From NCBI GenBank assembly GCA_030620005.1, contig JAUXAJ010000261.1, forward strand, positions 1 through 7,229: DNA of 7,229 nt. The letters run 5' to 3'. This stretch comes from Promethearchaeota archaeon (lineage in GTDB: Archaea; Asgardarchaeota; Lokiarchaeia; Sigynarchaeales; SOKP01). Under the pieces are notes generated by a model. That model made no database searches, was not told the DNA's origin, and saw only the letters and a program-made list of their open reading frames with translations. Position 1 is the first letter of the stretch. Every line of letters begins with the position of its first letter. Shown in pieces: positions 5,411 to 7,229 of the stretch. A program made the translations under genes and the position numbers.

Positions 5411-6175
5411 ATGAAGCCTGAGTTAGAATTTCCAAGTAATTACATTGAAAGATTCATTCAGATGAAAAAAGCGGGAATTAATCTCGGAGTTAAAAAGCAC
5501 GGAAGATCGTCCTATTATGAATATACTGAAGAAAATCTTTGGCGTAATGATTTATTAGATGATATATACAAGATCGGGGAGAATATTATTGGATACATAG
5601 AAAACAATAAATTATTAAAAGATAAATCGTTCCATGGTAAAAAAATCGTCTCAATCGATATTGAAACGACAGATTTTATTCCTAAGGCTCGAGAAGGATT
5701 TGTAAATATTTTGGGATTAACATGTCTCGATTTAAGAAATGCTTCAGAAGGAAATATTGAGCTCATTATTTATCAAACTTTTAACATGCTAAGAAAAAAA
5801 GAAGACGCTCATCGTTTAATTCAATTGGCCTGGGATTATATCGACGATGCAGATATTCTTGTAGTATTTAACAAGAGTTTTGACGTGCAAATTCTTCAGT
5901 CGATAATTGATAATTACAGTCTAAGTTATAAGTTCCCGGAAAATATTGTTGACATGAGAGATTACTTTAAAAGTCTCAGAGCCTTAGAAAGTCATCTGAA
6001 AGACCTAGTAGGATTTGAAAGGACTCATTCTGAGAAAGGACATTACAAGGAATACTACAAGCTTTTTAAAGGGCAAGGAAGTAAGGGTGTTAAAAAAAAG
6101 ATTGAGCCAATAGGTGTATATAATTTAATGGATACTTTAACTCCGTTGTTTGCGTTTCTATTGATGAGCGAATAG
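5411..6175 (+). CDS. DEDDy-type RNase H-like 3'-5' exonuclease (YprB/RNase_H_2-like)
   Basis: The central and C-terminal parts match the DnaQ-like RNase H fold that removes nucleotides from 3' ends of DNA or RNA with two metal ions. Exo I is KIVSIDIETTDF (D83, E85), Exo II is VVFNKSFDVQIL (N154, D158), and Exo III is YNLMD (Y237, D241), the tyrosine marking the DEDDy class. VDMRDYF (D181) and HLKDLVGFERTHSEKGHYKEYYKLFKG (195-221) fit the YprB/RNase_H_2 subgroup. About 75 residues precede the fold; they are basic/aromatic (KKHGRSSYYEYTEENLW) and unassigned, and may bind nucleic acid. The protein is 254 residues from the ATG at 5411; a TTG three codons earlier is possible. No clear ribosome site is visible. 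It has no partner gene next to it; a role in DNA repair, RNA processing or defence cannot be separated from sequence alone. Confidence 0.8.
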   Translation: MKPELEFPSNYIERFIQMKKAGINLGVKKHGRSSYYEYTEENLWRNDLLDDIYKIGENIIGYIENNKLLKDKSFHGKKIVSIDIETTDFIPKAREGFVNILGLTCLDLRNASEGNIELIIYQTFNMLRKKEDAHRLIQLAWDYIDDADILVVFNKSFDVQILQSIIDNYSLSYKFPENIVDMRDYFKSLRALESHLKDLVGFERTHSEKGHYKEYYKLFKGQGSKGVKKKIEPIGVYNLMDTLTPLFAFLLMSE

Positions 6176-6466
6176 ATGGTGTCACTTTTTAAAAAAAAGT
6201 TTAATATATCTATAATACCATGATTAAACACCAATCCGTGGGTTTTCTTGCCTTAAATTTTAAAAAAATAGTACTTGAAAATTTATCTGAATTGTATTTT
6301 CTTTTTTTAGTTTTAAACATTCAAGCAGAGTCGAGCTTTTTTAAGGTACCTAATTCATGGTGAAAATTTTAATTAATGATTCAGTATTAATACATGCCTA
6401 CATCTTTGATAAATTATAAAGATAGAATTAACATGAAAAAAAAACATAAGATTTGAGGAATACAGA
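6176..6466. other. 291-nt gene-free spacer with oligo-T tract and weak hairpin
   Basis: No convincing gene lies here. ACTTTTT (6184-6190) pairs with AAAAAGT (6194-6200), a weak A/T hairpin just after the exonuclease stop. A T-rich tract at 6297-6308 (TTTTCTTTTTTT) could terminate that gene's transcript. ATTATAAA at 6413-6420 is a TATA-like box about 47 nt before the GTPase ATG. A seven-codon frame (6433-6456, M-K-K-K-H-K-I) ends inside the GTPase ribosome site; it has no support beyond its position. Confidence 0.5.
6413..6420 (+). promoter_or_regulatory. TATA-like box upstream of the Rab-like GTPase gene
   Basis: ATTATAAA is placed so that transcription would start near 6440, giving a leader of about 25 nt that contains the GAGGA ribosome site at 6455-6459. 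It is supported by position and composition only. Confidence 0.35.
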
Positions 6467-6997
6467 ATGTCTTCATACAAATATAAAGTCGTTTTAACTG
6501 GAGAAGGTGCCGTTGGCAAGACGAGTCTTGTTAATCAATTTATTCACCATCAGTTCAATAAAAAGCAAGAGCAAACCGTAGGTATTGACATTTCAGCAAT
6601 GACTGTGGAGTACGCTCCTGGAGATCTTGCCACACTCTCTATTTGGGATATTGCCGGGCAACAACGTTTTGAATTTATTCGGAACACCTTTTATAGAGGT
6701 GCAACAGGTGCTTTGCTTGTTTTTGATCTGTCGAGAGAACAAACGTTCGTTAAAACAAGAGAATGGCTATCAGATATCCGAAAATTAGTCGGAAAAAATA
6801 TACCCTTTGTTTTGATCGGGAATAAGGCGGATTTACTCGAGGACGTTGGCGATGTCGTCGATCGAGACGAGGCTCGCGCTTTTGCAGAAAACGAAGATAG
6901 CATATACATTGAAACTTCTGCAAGAACAGGGGATAATGTAGAATGGGTCTTCAAGGAATTAACTCGTCGCATAATCGTTTCTAAAACACAAGATTAA
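6467..6997 (+). CDS. Rab/Ras-family small GTPase (Asgard eukaryotic-signature-like)
   Basis: Small GTPases switch between GTP- and GDP-bound forms to control membrane or cytoskeletal partners; Asgard archaea are known for many Rab/Ras-like copies. All five G motifs are intact in this 176-residue single-domain protein: G1 GEGAVGKTS (12-20), G2 threonine T37 in QTVGID, G3 WDIAGQQRF (60-68), G4 NKAD (119-122) and G5 ETSAR (149-153). Q65 matches the catalytic glutamine of Ras Q61, so GTP hydrolysis is expected. Switch II and the following FYRGATGALLVFDLS resemble Rab proteins (YYRGAxGxLLVYD). The end (IIVSKTQD) has no cysteine, so no eukaryotic-type prenylation is possible; it is probably cytosolic or recruited by partners. 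The ATG is clear, with GAGGA 7 nt upstream. It is monocistronic; no GAP, exchange factor or roadblock gene is in the window. Rab versus Ras versus Rho affiliation needs a tree. Confidence 0.95.
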   Translation: MSSYKYKVVLTGEGAVGKTSLVNQFIHHQFNKKQEQTVGIDISAMTVEYAPGDLATLSIWDIAGQQRFEFIRNTFYRGATGALLVFDLSREQTFVKTREWLSDIRKLVGKNIPFVLIGNKADLLEDVGDVVDRDEARAFAENEDSIYIETSARTGDNVEWVFKELTRRIIVSKTQD

Positions 6998-7085
6998 TAA
7001 GAACTTGTTATAACCACATCTCGTTAAATGCTGCCCAATTTTAACATGCTATTTTTAATAAATTATTAATCATTTAGGGGTATAA

Positions 7086-7098
7086 CACCTTTTAGGTG
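7086..7098. other. Small CACCT-TTT-AGGTG hairpin after the GTPase gene
   Basis: A 5-bp stem with a 3-nt loop lies 88 nt after the GTPase stop. It may be part of the mRNA 3' end, but a stem this short can arise by chance. Confidence 0.2.
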
Positions 7099-7181
7099 AT
7101 CATTGAATTTAAGTTTTTACTCATGGCCGCTTAGAACGGTTTGAACTAAAACTCGCTTGTTTTCAAGTATTTTATACCCTA

Positions 7182-7203
7182 TTTTTTTCTTTTTGTTGTT
7201 TTT
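7182..7203 (+). terminator. Long T-rich tract downstream of the GTPase gene
   Basis: Eighteen or more T residues occur in this 22-nt stretch, including runs of seven, five and five. Such tracts terminate archaeal RNA polymerase without a hairpin. It is the best terminator candidate for the GTPase transcript, about 185 nt after its stop. The spacer from 6998 to the window end holds no reading frame that I would call a gene. Confidence 0.5.
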
Positions 7204-7229
7204 CATTAAATATTTATACAGGGGGCGCC

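Noticed and set aside
5515..5766. 83-codon open frame on the minus strand
   Set aside because: It is the antisense shadow of the exonuclease Exo I region and has no ribosome site or recognisable motif.
6433..6456. Seven-codon leader frame (M-K-K-K-H-K-I) ending within the GTPase ribosome site
   Set aside because: The poly-A context makes such a frame likely by chance; it has no ribosome site and no regulatory codon pattern.
6691..6972. 93-codon open frame on the minus strand
   Set aside because: It is antisense to the GTPase gene; its serine-rich translation is what reversed GTPase codons give.

Overview
The window (about one third G+C by eye) reads as chromosomal DNA of an archaeon, most likely an Asgard (Lokiarchaeota/Heimdallarchaeota-like) lineage. 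The main reason is a complete Ras/Rab-type small GTPase with all five G motifs, next to a MYG1-type hydrolase, in an AT-rich genome with archaeal-style A/T-rich boxes upstream of genes and oligo-T runs downstream. No rRNA, tRNA or other taxonomic marker is present, so the placement is inference.

Layout: (1) 1-815, minus strand: an unrecognised 262-residue protein with a lysine/proline-rich tail, followed with no gap by what may be the start of another minus-strand gene running off the edge. (2) 1023-1874, plus: a MYG1-family (DHH-type) hydrolase/exonuclease. (3) 1930-2769, plus: a VapBC toxin-antitoxin pair preceded by a long inverted repeat and by short tandem repeats that look like an operator. 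(4) 2770-3027: a decayed zone with a 44-bp direct repeat, each copy carrying a perfect 18-bp palindrome, and two start-less reading-frame remnants on opposite strands. (5) 3028-4131, minus: a probable two-gene operon, an isoprenylcysteine/phospholipid methyltransferase-like membrane enzyme and a four-helix membrane protein of unknown role. (6) 4355-5221, plus: a crotonase-family enoyl-CoA hydratase with both catalytic glutamates, followed by an 11-bp perfect hairpin. (7) 5411-6175, plus: a DEDDy-type RNase H-like 3'-5' exonuclease related to the YprB/RNase_H_2 group. (8) 6467-6997, plus: the Rab-like GTPase, then an oligo-T terminator-like tract and a G/C-rich stretch at the window edge.

The genes do not form one pathway. 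Most have their own upstream region; the only probable operons are vapB-vapC and the methyltransferase/membrane-protein pair. Three products are predicted nucleases (MYG1-like, VapC, DEDDy exonuclease), but nothing in the layout ties them together. No clearly new multi-gene system is visible. The most unusual parts are the repeat/remnant zone after vapC, the unassigned lysine-tailed protein, and the soluble-looking Rab-like GTPase located about 2.3 kb from a prenylcysteine-methyltransferase-like enzyme.
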